A DNA stretch of 64,000 bases from Novosphingobium malaysiense (lineage in GTDB: Bacteria > Pseudomonadota > Alphaproteobacteria > Sphingomonadales > Sphingomonadaceae): assembly GCF_000802225.1 (NCBI RefSeq), contig NZ_JTDI01000002.1, positions 144,501-208,500 on the forward strand. Reading direction: 5' to 3'. The position numbers and the translations under genes are program-made. Below the pieces are notes generated by a model. The model saw only the letters and a list, made by a program, of their open reading frames with translations. It was not told where the DNA came from and made no database searches. Of this stretch, positions 10,882-19,774 are shown one piece after another; the stretch's first letter is position 1; each line of letters opens with the position of its first letter.

Positions 10882-13536
10882 ATGGACATTGCCAGCAGAC
10901 CCGCCGATTCCGACGAGAACACCCAGATCGCCGATGCGGCCCCGCCGCCGCAGGCTCCTCCGGTCATCCGCCGCGAGGATTATCTGCCCCCGGCATGGCT
11001 GGTGCCCGAGATCGCGCTCGACTTCACGCTGGGCCTCACCGCGACACGTGTGGTTTCCAAGCTCCACGTGGCGCGCAATCCGGATGGCAACGGCGCTTCG
11101 ACTCTGCGACTCAATGGCGATCAGATCACGCCGCTGGCCGTGCGGGTGGATGGCGCCGCGGTGAGCGACTGGCGTTTGGACGGCGCCGACCTGCTGATCG
11201 AGCTTTCGGGCGATGCGCATATCGTCGAGGTGGAAACGCAGGTGAACCCCGCGGCGAACAGCCAGCTCATGGGCCTCTATGCCTCGAACGGCATGCTGTG
11301 CACTCAGTGCGAGGCGGAAGGCTTCCGCCGTATCACCTTTTTCCCCGACCGTCCCGACGTGCTCTCGACCTATTCGGTGCGGATGACCGGCGATAAGACG
11401 ACGTTCCCGATCCTGCTCGCCAACGGCAACTGCACCGCGCAGGGCGAGAATGCCGACGGGTCGCACTGGGCCGAGTGGCACGATCCCTGGCCGAAGCCGA
11501 GCTACCTCTTCGCGCTGGTGGCCGGTGAGCTGGTGTCCAACCATTCGACCTTCACCACGATGTCGGGCCGCAAGGTCGATCTCAACATCTGGGTCCGCCC
11601 CGGCGACGAGGACCGCACCCAGCACGCGATGGATTCGCTCATCGCCTCGATGAAGTGGGACGAGGAGACTTTCGGGCGCGAGTACGACCTCGACCTGTTC
11701 AACGTTGTTGCCGTGTCGGACTTCAACATGGGCGCGATGGAGAACAAGGGCCTCAACGTCTTCAACACCCGTTACGTGCTGGCGGACCCCGAAACCGCGA
11801 CTGACGGCGATTTCGACGCCGTCGAAGGCGTGATCGGCCACGAATACTTCCACAACTGGTCGGGCAACCGCATCACCTGCCGCGACTGGTTCCAGCTCAG
11901 CCTGAAGGAAGGCTTCACGGTTCTGCGCGACCAGCTCTTCAGCGCCGACATGGGCAGCGAGGCGGTCAAGCGGATCGAGGATGTCCGCATCCTGCGCGCG
12001 GCGCAGTTCCCCGAGGACTCGGGGCCGCTCGCGCACCCTATCCGCCCGGATTCCTATCAGGAAATCAACAACTTCTATACGGCGACTGTCTACAACAAGG
12101 GCGCCGAGGTAATCCGCATGATGCGGACCATGGCGGGGCCTGAGCAATTCCGGAAGGGCACCGACCTCTATTTCGACCGCCACGACGGCGAAGCGGCGAC
12201 CTGCGAGGATTTCGTCAAGGCCATCGAGGATGGCGCCGGGCTCGACCTCAAGCAGTTCCGCCTGTGGTATTCGCAGGCGGGCACGCCGCAGGTCTCGGTT
12301 AGCCTCAGCCACGAAGGCTCCACCGCAACGCTCAAGCTGACGCAGAAGGTGCCCGCGACGCCGGGTCAGCCAGACAAGCAGCCGATGCCGATCCCGCTGC
12401 GCGTCGCCCTGTTCGACCGCGACACCGGCGCACATGCCGGCGAGAAGCTGGTCGTGCTCGACAAGCCGAGCGACACCTTCACTTTCGATGGATTCGCCAA
12501 GCCGCCGGTGCTTTCGATCAATCGCGGTTTTTCCGCGCCTGTTTCGATCGACTTCGACCGCGAAGCCGAAGACCTCGTCTTCCTTGCGGCCAACGACGAC
12601 GATCCCTTCGCCCGCTACGAGGCGATGCAGAACCTCGTCGTCCAACATCTCGTCACGGCAGTCAGCGGCGGCTTGAGCGACGAGACGCGCGCCGCCGGGC
12701 GCGCGGCCATCGGCAAGGCCTTTACGGCTATTCTGACCGACCCGGCTCTCGACGACCTGATGCGCGGCGAGCTGATGATCCTGCCGGCCGAAGGCTATCT
12801 CGCCGAGCAGATGCTGATTGCCGATCCCGGTGCGATCCACACCGAGCGCGAGGCGCTCAAGGCCTGGCTGGGCCGCGAATGTGCCGACGATCTCACTGCG
12901 CTCCATGACCGCGCCGTGGCGGTGCCCTACAGCCGCGATGCGGCAGCACGCGGGGCGCGCAAGATCAAGAACCAGGCGCTTGTCTATATTGCTGCCGGCA
13001 ATGCCCAAGAAGGTGCGCGCCGGGCGCTCGATCAGTATCGCGCGGCGGACAACATGACCGACCGTCAGGGCGCGGTGCTGGTGCTTGCCAGCCTCGACGT
13101 ACCGGAGCGGGAGGAGGCCCTGGCCGACTTCCGCAGCCGCTACGAAGGCAATGCACTGGTCATCGACAAGTGGTTCTCGCTGCAGGCGGGCTCGTTCCAT
13201 CCCGAAGTGCTCGCCAACATCCGCAAGCTGGCCGAACATCCCGATTTCACGATGACCAACCCGAACCGGGTCCGCGCGCTCTACATGGCGGCGGCGGTCA
13301 ATCCCAAGGCGTTCCACGACGCCAGCGGCGATGGCTATCGTCTGATCGGCGATCTCATCCGCCGGCTCGATCCGATCAACCCGCAGACGGCGGCCCGCTT
13401 CGTGCCCTCGCTCGGGCGCTGGCGCCGCATCGAACCCGTCCGCGCCGCGATGATGCGCGAAGAGCTTGAACGCATCGCAGCCGAGCCGTCGCTGTCGCGC
13501 GACGTGCGCGAGCAGGTTTCCAAGAGCCTTGGCTGA
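10882..13536 (+). CDS. pepN: Aminopeptidase N (M1 zinc metallopeptidase)
   Basis: An 884-residue cytoplasmic M1 aminopeptidase that removes N-terminal residues from peptides. The exopeptidase motif GAMEN occurs in NMGAMENKGLNVFN. The zinc site is HEYFH (His320, Glu321, His324) with the second Glu at about 343 in LKEGFTV. The C-terminal helical domain ends with RDVREQVSKSLG, as in E. coli-type PepN (about 870 aa), and there is no signal peptide. The next gene, pgeF, probably starts inside the last codons of this one. Confidence 0.96.
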   Translation: MDIASRPADSDENTQIADAAPPPQAPPVIRREDYLPPAWLVPEIALDFTLGLTATRVVSKLHVARNPDGNGASTLRLNGDQITPLAVRVDGAAVSDWRLDGADLLIELSGDAHIVEVETQVNPAANSQLMGLYASNGMLCTQCEAEGFRRITFFPDRPDVLSTYSVRMTGDKTTFPILLANGNCTAQGENADGSHWAEWHDPWPKPSYLFALVAGELVSNHSTFTTMSGRKVDLNIWVRPGDEDRTQHAMDSLIASMKWDEETFGREYDLDLFNVVAVSDFNMGAMENKGLNVFNTRYVLADPETATDGDFDAVEGVIGHEYFHNWSGNRITCRDWFQLSLKEGFTVLRDQLFSADMGSEAVKRIEDVRILRAAQFPEDSGPLAHPIRPDSYQEINNFYTATVYNKGAEVIRMMRTMAGPEQFRKGTDLYFDRHDGEAATCEDFVKAIEDGAGLDLKQFRLWYSQAGTPQVSVSLSHEGSTATLKLTQKVPATPGQPDKQPMPIPLRVALFDRDTGAHAGEKLVVLDKPSDTFTFDGFAKPPVLSINRGFSAPVSIDFDREAEDLVFLAANDDDPFARYEAMQNLVVQHLVTAVSGGLSDETRAAGRAAIGKAFTAILTDPALDDLMRGELMILPAEGYLAEQMLIADPGAIHTEREALKAWLGRECADDLTALHDRAVAVPYSRDAAARGARKIKNQALVYIAAGNAQEGARRALDQYRAADNMTDRQGAVLVLASLDVPEREEALADFRSRYEGNALVIDKWFSLQAGSFHPEVLANIRKLAEHPDFTMTNPNRVRALYMAAAVNPKAFHDASGDGYRLIGDLIRRLDPINPQTAARFVPSLGRWRRIEPVRAAMMREELERIAAEPSLSRDVREQVSKSLG

Positions 13537-14308
13537 GACCGGCGAGCCGGTCGAGGTCAACCTTGCGGCTTGCCTCGAGGGCGTTTCGCACGGCTTCCTC
13601 GGTCGTCGTGGCGGCGTCAGTCGCGGCGATGTGGCGGGGCTCAACGTCGGCCTCGGGTCGGGCGACGATCCGGAACTGATCGCGGAGAATCGTGCCAGGG
13701 CTGCCGAGGCCGTCCTGCCCGGTGCGCGGCTCGTCACCGTCTATCAGGTGCATTCGCCCGATTGCATAGAGGTTGCGGCGAATCCGTGGGCCGACACCGA
13801 CCGGCCGCAGGCCGACGCGCTGGTAACGGATCGCCCGGGTTTGCTGCTGGGCATCCTGACGGCCGATTGCGCGCCGGTCCTGCTCGCCGATCGCGAAGCC
13901 GGAGTCGTCGGTGCCGCCCATGCCGGCTGGAAGGGCGCCATCGGCGGCGTGACCGACAGCACCGTGGCCGCGATGGAGAAGCTCGGAGCCCGGCCATCCC
14001 GGATCGTCGCTGCCATCGGGCCGTGCATCGCCCAGTCCTCCTACGAAGTGGATGAGGCTTTTCGCGACCGGTTCTGCGCGAGGCTTGAGAAGAATGCGCA
14101 GTTTTTCGTACCCGGGCAGCCAGGGCACTACCAGTTCGACCTCGAAGGCTATGTGGCCTCGCGAATTGCGGCTTCGGGAGTCGCATCCGTGGAGCGTCTG
14201 GGCCTCGATACATATGCGCAACCCGACCGGTTCTTCTCCTTTCGCCGGGCCACGCATCGCGGTGAACCGGCCTATGGACGACAGATTTCGCTGATCGGAC
14301 TGTCCTGA
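13529..14308 (+). CDS. pgeF: Peptidoglycan editing factor PgeF / laccase-domain protein
   Basis: A multicopper-polyphenol-oxidase-like (YfiH/PgeF) protein of about 259 residues, a family shown in E. coli to keep wrong amino acids out of peptidoglycan precursors. The metal-site motifs are QVHSPDC, LTADCAPVLLAD and GAAHAGWKGAIGGV, followed by AIGPCIAQSSYEV. No ATG fits well: homology seems to begin at LAETGEPVEV, so the TTG at 13529, overlapping the pepN stop, is the likely start. An in-frame ATG at 13466 would lie deep within pepN. The overlap suggests translational coupling. Confidence 0.88.
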   Translation: MAETGEPVEVNLAACLEGVSHGFLGRRGGVSRGDVAGLNVGLGSGDDPELIAENRARAAEAVLPGARLVTVYQVHSPDCIEVAANPWADTDRPQADALVTDRPGLLLGILTADCAPVLLADREAGVVGAAHAGWKGAIGGVTDSTVAAMEKLGARPSRIVAAIGPCIAQSSYEVDEAFRDRFCARLEKNAQFFVPGQPGHYQFDLEGYVASRIAASGVASVERLGLDTYAQPDRFFSFRRATHRGEPAYGRQISLIGLS

Positions 14309-14529
14309 CCCACTGAATCCGCGGCCTTTCCCACTCGCCTGAAGATAGACCAAAAAGGCGGTTGGCATGGCCGATTTTCGCGTATATCAGGCCCGCCAAG
14401 TCGGTATCGGCCCGGGGCGCGCCCGGTCTGAGCACCGTATCGGGGGATACCAGACTTAAGTTTGGGTCAGTTTCTTGGCCTGCTGGCGGATTTCCGGCAG
14501 TGGGTTGTCGAAAGCAAGGCAAGGGCAAA

Positions 14530-15063
14530 ATGGCAGAAGAAGATGGCGTGCGGCGGCGCGATTTCATCAATATCGCCGCAGTTAGCGCGGCGGGCGTCGC
14601 TGGCGTTGGGGTTGTCGTCCCACTGGTGAGCCAGATGTCGGCATCGGCCGACGTTCTTGCGGCTTCTTCGACCGAGGTCGATATTTCCGCGATCGAGCCG
14701 GGTCAGGCAATCAAGGCGGTGTTCCGCAAGCAGCCGGTCTTCGTGCGCAATCTGACGCCCACCGAGATCAAGGAAGCCAACGCGGTCGATATTTCTTCGC
14801 TACGCGATCCGCAGACGCTCGCCGAACGCACCAAGGAGGGCAAGGAAAACTGGCTCATCACCATGGGTGTCTGTACCCACCTCGGTTGTGTGCCGCTCGG
14901 CGCCGGCGAGGGTGAGAATCGCGGTGAATTCGGCGGCTATTTCTGCCCCTGCCACGGTTCTTCCTACGACACTGCCGCCCGTATCCGTAAGGGCCCCGCG
15001 CCCAAGAACCTCGAGGTTCCGGAGTACGAATTCACTTCCGATACCGTCGTCAAGATCGGTTAA
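14530..15063 (+). CDS. petA: Ubiquinol-cytochrome c reductase, Rieske iron-sulfur subunit
   Basis: A 177-residue Rieske protein of respiratory complex III, which takes an electron from ubiquinol and passes it to cytochrome c1. An N-terminal twin-arginine signal-anchor (RRRDFINIA followed by a hydrophobic segment) fits Tat export with the anchor retained. The 2Fe-2S ligands are Cys115 and His117 (CTHLGC) and Cys139 and His142 (CPCHGS), with the disulfide pair Cys120-Cys141. It starts at ATG 14530, 57 codons into the open frame, after AAGGGC. It is first in the petABC operon; the 221 bp upstream must hold the operon promoter, though no clear one is visible. Confidence 0.96.
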   Translation: MAEEDGVRRRDFINIAAVSAAGVAGVGVVVPLVSQMSASADVLAASSTEVDISAIEPGQAIKAVFRKQPVFVRNLTPTEIKEANAVDISSLRDPQTLAERTKEGKENWLITMGVCTHLGCVPLGAGEGENRGEFGGYFCPCHGSSYDTAARIRKGPAPKNLEVPEYEFTSDTVVKIG

Positions 15064-15086
15064 GGGCAAGCGAGAGGACAACGATC

Positions 15087-16412
15087 ATGAGCTTTCCCTG
15101 GGCCAACGAGTACAAGCCTTCGCATCCCTTCATGAAGTGGATGGACGAAAAGCTTCCTCTTCCCCGCCTCGTCTACAACTCGGTCGGCGGCGGTTATCCG
15201 GTTCCGCGTAACCTCAACTATTTCTGGAACTTCGGGTTCCTGGCGTTGATCTGCCTGACGATCCAGATCGTCACCGGCATCGTCATGGCCATGCACTATG
15301 CGGCCAACACCGCAGTCGCTTTCGAAACGATCGAGCACACCGTGCGCGACGTGAACTGGGGCTGGCTGTTCCGCTATGCGCACGCCAACGGCGCATCGGC
15401 GTTCTTCGTCGTCATCTACATCCACATCTTCCGCGGCTTCTACTACGGCTCGTACAAGGCGCCGCGCGAAATGGTGTGGCTGCTGGGCGTCGTGATCTTC
15501 CTGCTCATGATGGCCACCGCCTTCATGGGCTACGTGCTTCCCTGGGGCCAGATGAGCTTCTGGGGCGCCAAGGTCATCACCGGCCTGTTCGGCGCCATCC
15601 CGCTGGTGGGCGAGCCCCTGCAGCAGTGGCTGCTTGGCGGCTTCGCGCCGGACAACGCAGCGCTCAACCGCTTCTTCTCGCTGCACTACCTGCTGCCGTT
15701 CGTGATCGTCGGCGTGGTCGTGCTGCACATCTGGGCGCTGCACATCCCGGGCTCGTCGAACCCGACCGGCGTGGAAGTGAAGACCGAGAGCGACACCGTC
15801 CCGTTCTACCCGTATTACATAGCCAAGGACGGCTGGGCCGTAGGCGCCTTCGCAATCCTTTTCGCGGCTGCGGTATTCTTCTTCCCGAACTCGCTGGGCC
15901 ATCCGGATAACTACATTCCGGCAAACCCGATGAGCACGCCGGCGCACATCGTTCCCGAATGGTACTTCTGGCCGTTCTACGCGATCCTGCGCGCCTTCAC
16001 CCAGAACTTCTTCTTCATTCCGGCCAAGCTCATGGGCGTGCTGGCGATGTTCGGCGCGATCCTGGTATGGTTCTTCCTGCCCTGGCTCGACAAGTCGCCG
16101 GTTCGTTCGGGCTCCTATCGCCCGACCTACAAGAAGTTCTTCTGGTTCGGCCTGATCCCGGCGATGGCGGTGCTGTTTTACTGCGGCGGCGCTCCGGCTG
16201 AGGAGCCCTTCGTGATGTTGAGCCAGATTGCAGCGCTTTACTACTTTGCGCACTTCCTGATCATCCTGCCGATCGTCTCGGCCATCGAGAAGCCGCTCCC
16301 GCTGCCTTATTCCATTACCGAATCGGTACTGGGACACGACGAGGGCGCACAGCTTCGTGCAGCGCACGGTGCGACCGAGGCGGTCCACAGCGACGCCACC
16401 CCGGCCACCTGA
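15087..16412 (+). CDS. petB: Ubiquinol-cytochrome c reductase, cytochrome b subunit
   Basis: A 441-residue integral membrane cytochrome b with eight helices that carries the two b hemes and both quinone sites. Characteristic segments are NYFWNFGFLA, YGSYKAPREMVWLLGV, MGYVLPWGQMSFWGA (Qo site), the second-helix histidines in SLHYLLP and VVVLHIWALH, and the PEWY motif in HIVPEWYFWPFYAI. GAGAGGAC lies just before the ATG. It follows petA by 23 bp and precedes petC by 28 bp. Confidence 0.97.
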   Translation: MSFPWANEYKPSHPFMKWMDEKLPLPRLVYNSVGGGYPVPRNLNYFWNFGFLALICLTIQIVTGIVMAMHYAANTAVAFETIEHTVRDVNWGWLFRYAHANGASAFFVVIYIHIFRGFYYGSYKAPREMVWLLGVVIFLLMMATAFMGYVLPWGQMSFWGAKVITGLFGAIPLVGEPLQQWLLGGFAPDNAALNRFFSLHYLLPFVIVGVVVLHIWALHIPGSSNPTGVEVKTESDTVPFYPYYIAKDGWAVGAFAILFAAAVFFFPNSLGHPDNYIPANPMSTPAHIVPEWYFWPFYAILRAFTQNFFFIPAKLMGVLAMFGAILVWFFLPWLDKSPVRSGSYRPTYKKFFWFGLIPAMAVLFYCGGAPAEEPFVMLSQIAALYYFAHFLIILPIVSAIEKPLPLPYSITESVLGHDEGAQLRAAHGATEAVHSDATPAT

Positions 16413-16440
16413 TCAACAGCTAGAACGAAAGACGAAAGAC

Positions 16441-17277
16441 ATGGCACGCATTCTCTCGATCCTCGTCGGGCTGTTCTTCACGGTGGCCCTGGCGTGGGCC
16501 TTCGTTAACGGGGCCTACATCCAGATCACTGAGCCCACGGGCCCGACTGCCGAGCACGAGTTCCATCTGCATCCTAAGGACGTCCACTTTGCCAGCGACG
16601 GTCCGTTCGGCAAGTTCGACAACCAGCAGCTGCAGCGCGGCTTCCAGGTCTACAAGGAAGTTTGCGCGGCCTGCCATTCGCTTGAATACGTCGCTTTCCG
16701 CGACCTTGCACAGCTGGGCTACACCGATGCCGAAGTGAAGGCGATCGCCGCCGGCTTCTCGGTGCCGGGTGTCGATCCCAACACCGGCGAATCGACCATG
16801 GTTCCGGGTACGCCGACGGATTACTTTCCCAAGCCCTTCGCGAACGACGTCGCCGCACGCGCCGCCAACAACAACGCGGTGCCGCCCGACCTTTCGCTCA
16901 TCGCCAAGGCGCGTCACAATGGCCCGGCCTACGTCTATTCGCTGCTGACCGGCTACCGCGATCAGCCTGCCGAGCTGGTGAAGGAATTCCCGGGTTCCAA
17001 GACCCCTCCGGGCCTGCACTACAACCCGTACTTCGCCAACCTCAACCTGGCGATGCCGCCGCCACTGACCACCGATGGTCAGGTCGAGTACAGCGACGGC
17101 ACCAAGGCCACCGTCGACCAGATGGCCAAGGACGTTTCCGCCTTTCTCGTGTGGACGGCAGAACCCAAGCTGGAAAAGCGCAAGCAAACCGGTTGGGCGG
17201 TACTGGGCTTCCTGCTCTTCGCCACGATCCTGGGCTACATGTCGTACCGCAGCATCTGGGCCGACAAGAAGCATTGA
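16441..17277 (+). CDS. petC: Ubiquinol-cytochrome c reductase, cytochrome c1 subunit
   Basis: A 278-residue cytochrome c1. The N-terminal hydrophobic segment (LSILVGLFFTVALAWAFV) is a signal peptide; heme c attaches at Cys75 and Cys78 with axial His79 (CAACH in VCAACHSLEYVAFR). The region LNLAMPPPL holds the probable axial Met. A C-terminal helix (WAVLGFLLFATILGYMSYRSIW) anchors it in the inner membrane. The ATG at 16441 gives the correct signal peptide. It is last in petABC and is followed by a strong hairpin. Confidence 0.97.
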   Translation: MARILSILVGLFFTVALAWAFVNGAYIQITEPTGPTAEHEFHLHPKDVHFASDGPFGKFDNQQLQRGFQVYKEVCAACHSLEYVAFRDLAQLGYTDAEVKAIAAGFSVPGVDPNTGESTMVPGTPTDYFPKPFANDVAARAANNNAVPPDLSLIAKARHNGPAYVYSLLTGYRDQPAELVKEFPGSKTPPGLHYNPYFANLNLAMPPPLTTDGQVEYSDGTKATVDQMAKDVSAFLVWTAEPKLEKRKQTGWAVLGFLLFATILGYMSYRSIWADKKH

Positions 17278-17302
17278 GATCGGGTCCTGTGACCTGAAAG
17301 CG

Positions 17303-17334
17303 GTGCCCCTGCCATCTGCGGATGGCGGGGGCAC
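17303..17334 (+). terminator. Stem-loop terminator after petABC
   Basis: GTGCCCC-T-GCCATC (17303-17316) pairs with GATGGC-G-GGGGCAC (17321-17334) around a four-nucleotide loop, with TTCTCGTTT after it. It lies 25 bp after petC and 17 bp before the apt ribosome-binding site, so it would insulate apt from complex III transcription or reduce read-through. Confidence 0.7.
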
Positions 17335-17361
17335 TTCTCGTTTGCGCAGCAGGAGAGGAAC

Positions 17362-17898
17362 GTGACGCCCGAAGACCTCAAGTCGTTGATTCGCACGATT
17401 CCGGATTTTCCCAAGCCGGGTATCCTGTTTCGCGACGTGACTACGCTGATAGGCCACGGTACCGGGTTCGCCAGTGCCACGGCGATGCTCGCCGATCACG
17501 CGCGCAAAGCGGGCGCGCAGGCGATCGCGGGTATCGAGGCGCGCGGCTTCATCTTTGGAGCCGCCGTGGCAGCCAGACTGGGTCTTCCCTTCGTTCCCGT
17601 ACGCAAGCCCGGCAAGTTGCCCGTGCCGGTGCTGGCAATGGATTACGCCTTGGAATACGGCACCGACACCCTCGAGGTCGATCCCGAAGCAGTGGTAGAA
17701 GGCCACATCGTCGTACTGATCGACGACCTCATCGCGACGGGGGGGACCGCCCATGCGGCGGTGAAACTGCTGCGACGCGCCGGCGGGGTCGTCAACAAGG
17801 GTCTTTTCGTCATCGATCTACCCGATCTCGGCGGCGCAGACCGGCTTCGCGGCGAAGACCTGTCGGTCGAGGCCCTGATGGAATTCGAGGGCGACTGA
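17362..17898 (+). CDS. apt: Adenine phosphoribosyltransferase
   Basis: A 178-residue purine-salvage enzyme that makes AMP from adenine and PRPP. The N-terminus LKSLIRTIPDFPKPGILFRDVTTLI is typical of Apt, as are GIEARGFIFGAAVA and the PRPP-binding motif VVLIDDLIATGGTAHAA (about residues 115-131). The start is GTG at 17362, supported by AGGAGAGG at 17351-17358. The length matches the family. Confidence 0.96.
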   Translation: MTPEDLKSLIRTIPDFPKPGILFRDVTTLIGHGTGFASATAMLADHARKAGAQAIAGIEARGFIFGAAVAARLGLPFVPVRKPGKLPVPVLAMDYALEYGTDTLEVDPEAVVEGHIVVLIDDLIATGGTAHAAVKLLRRAGGVVNKGLFVIDLPDLGGADRLRGEDLSVEALMEFEGD

Positions 17899-17930
17899 CA
17901 CCCCGATCGCGCGGTTTGCGCTAGCAGGTG

Positions 17931-19298
17931 TCAGGCCGGCACCGCGTCCTTGGCCTTGCCTGGCTTCTTTCCGTTGCCCTTCTTGTTTTTGTTGCCGTCG
18001 CTCTCATCGACCAGGGCCTGCACCGTCTTGGACGTGGCGACCGTACCCAGTTCGGTAAGCGCAAAGAGGTTCGCCTCGATGTCGGCCAGATCGTAGAGAT
18101 AGTTCACCATCACTCCGTGCGACTGCTTCTGCCCGTTGGGCGAGAGGTCGGCATTGGCATGGACGGCTTCGAGCCGGGCTCCGTTGCCCAGGTGGAAGCG
18201 GGCGACCGGATCTGCGGGCTGGTTGCCGCGGCCCTTGGCGGTGACCAGATAGCGCGCCGCGAGTTCACGCAGGTCCTTGGCGCCGGGCACCTTGGCATCG
18301 GCGCCGCGCTCCTTGTTCAGCCACTTGGCGAAACCCGGAACCGGCGAAAGCGTGGCGAAGGTATCGAGGTGCGGCAGCTCTTCCTTGAGCAGTCCGACCA
18401 CGCGCTTGATCAGGTGGTTGCCGAAGGGGATGCCCTTAAGGCCCTTCTGGCAATTGCTGATCGAATAGAATATTGCGCAATTCGCTTCGCGTGGATCGAT
18501 CGTCTCGCGCTCCTCGGCGATGATCTTGTGAATCGCGCCGGGCAACTGTTCGGTCAGCGCCACTTCAACGAAGATCAGCGGATCGTCGCGCATCTGCGGA
18601 TGAAAGAACCCATAGCACCGCCGATCCGTCGGCTCCACGCGCCGCCGCAGGTCGTCCCAGCCGTGGATTTCGTGCACCGCCTCGTACCGGATGATCCTTT
18701 CCAGCAGCGAGGCCGGCGAATCCCAGCCGATGCGTCGCAGTTCGAGAAAGCCGGCGTTGAACCACGCCGTGAATGCGTTCTCCAGTTCACGGTCCAATGC
18801 GGACAGGCCCGGCGTGGCGGCGCTTCTGGGGACCGCCAGCAGGTCTTCGCGCATGCCGATCAGTCTCTGCGTCCCCTGGGGGGCCAGATTGAGCTGGTTG
18901 ATGAGACGTGCGCTCGGTGATTCGGTGGCGGCATTGAGCGCGAGGGCGGACGCTTCATCGCGCTTGTCGTTCCATCTGGCGATTGCCTTGTCGATCGCCT
19001 TGGCGTCGGCCGGGTGCAGGTCGTGGACCTTGCCGAGAAAATCCTGACGCGCATCGAGGTCGGAAGCCTCGTAGAGATCGAAGAATGCCGAGGCCAGCGC
19101 CGGCCCCGAAGCGCGGCCGCGCAACGAAAGCAAGGCATCCGCGAGATCGAGCAGGCTTTCGCCGCTTTCGCGACGCGGCGCGACTCCGACCCCGCGCAAG
19201 AGTTTGCCCAAGCCGGAATTCATCAGCAGGTCCAGCGGGTTGCGTCGCCTCGTGGGCGTCGAGGGCTCCGCCGGGGTACGAGACCGTGATGTGTTCAT
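17931..19298 (-). CDS. Malonyl-CoA decarboxylase
   Basis: A 455-residue malonyl-CoA decarboxylase, which releases CO2 from malonyl-CoA to give acetyl-CoA in the cytoplasm. Conserved blocks are the N-terminal helical region (SGPALASAFFDLYEASDLDARQDFL), AVHEIHGWDDLRRR, the catalytic-domain stretch AIFYSISNCQKGLKGIPFGNHLIKRVV, LSPVPGFAKWL, and FHLGNGARLEAVHANADLS followed by SHGVMVNYLYDL. The C-terminal tail is Lys/Gly-rich and looks disordered. It is monocistronic here and convergent with apt. It is likely used for malonate turnover or malonyl-CoA control. Confidence 0.93.
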   Translation of the reverse strand: MNTSRSRTPAEPSTPTRRRNPLDLLMNSGLGKLLRGVGVAPRRESGESLLDLADALLSLRGRASGPALASAFFDLYEASDLDARQDFLGKVHDLHPADAKAIDKAIARWNDKRDEASALALNAATESPSARLINQLNLAPQGTQRLIGMREDLLAVPRSAATPGLSALDRELENAFTAWFNAGFLELRRIGWDSPASLLERIIRYEAVHEIHGWDDLRRRVEPTDRRCYGFFHPQMRDDPLIFVEVALTEQLPGAIHKIIAEERETIDPREANCAIFYSISNCQKGLKGIPFGNHLIKRVVGLLKEELPHLDTFATLSPVPGFAKWLNKERGADAKVPGAKDLRELAARYLVTAKGRGNQPADPVARFHLGNGARLEAVHANADLSPNGQKQSHGVMVNYLYDLADIEANLFALTELGTVATSKTVQALVDESDGNKNKKGNGKKPGKAKDAVPA

Positions 19299-19587
19299 GA
19301 GATGGGAATCCTCGTCTGCTGCCGGGCGATGCTAACATTGCTGCATCTGCGAGAGAATACGGTTGTCTCCTTCAAATGGGCCCCGAATGGCGCTTGCGAA
19401 CCCCTCGCAGCGCAAAATCGTGTCTGGAGCAGCAATATCCCGCCCCGGCGATCCGGATCGGGCGATCCAAGTCGTCTGCGGGCACCGGATGAGAATTGAA
19501 AGAGAGTCGTTGACGAACCTGCCGCCTTCGTGGCAATCGGCGCTCCTCGACGCGGCTTCGCCGGTCACGGTCCATGGGCCTGAGCGA
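19299..19587. other. Intergenic region between malonyl-CoA decarboxylase and tRNA-Gly
   Basis: About 290 bp with no supportable gene. It must contain the promoters of both the malonyl-CoA decarboxylase gene (minus) and the tRNA (plus). TTGACG at 19510-19515 is a possible -35 element for the tRNA, but I cannot see a convincing -10 at the correct spacing. Confidence 0.4.
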
Positions 19588-19661
19588 GCGGGTATAGCTT
19601 AGTGGTAAAGCCCCAGCCTTCCAAGCTGGTTATGCGGGTTCGATTCCCGCTACCCGCTCCA
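19588..19661 (+). tRNA. tRNA-Gly(TCC)
   Basis: A complete 74-nt cloverleaf with encoded CCA. The acceptor stem GCGGGTA (19588-19594) pairs with TACCCGC (19651-19657); the anticodon stem CCAGC/GCTGG encloses the loop CTTCCAA, giving anticodon TCC; the T-loop is GGGTTCGATTCCC. The D-loop includes TTAGTGGTAAAG. It reads GGA/GGG glycine codons. Confidence 0.96.
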
Positions 19662-19774
19662 GCCGCCCTCCAGCTGCTCATGACGAGTTGCCCGGCCAGG
19701 CAGGGAGGAGCAGCGATTCCCCTATTCGATCGTCGGGCAATCGTCCGCACCTCCACGTCCTTGCCGGCCGCGCG

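Noticed and set aside
10834..13737. A 967-codon minus-strand open frame opposite pepN
   Set aside because: It is the antisense shadow of aminopeptidase N; composition is Arg/His/Val-rich with no recognisable domain.
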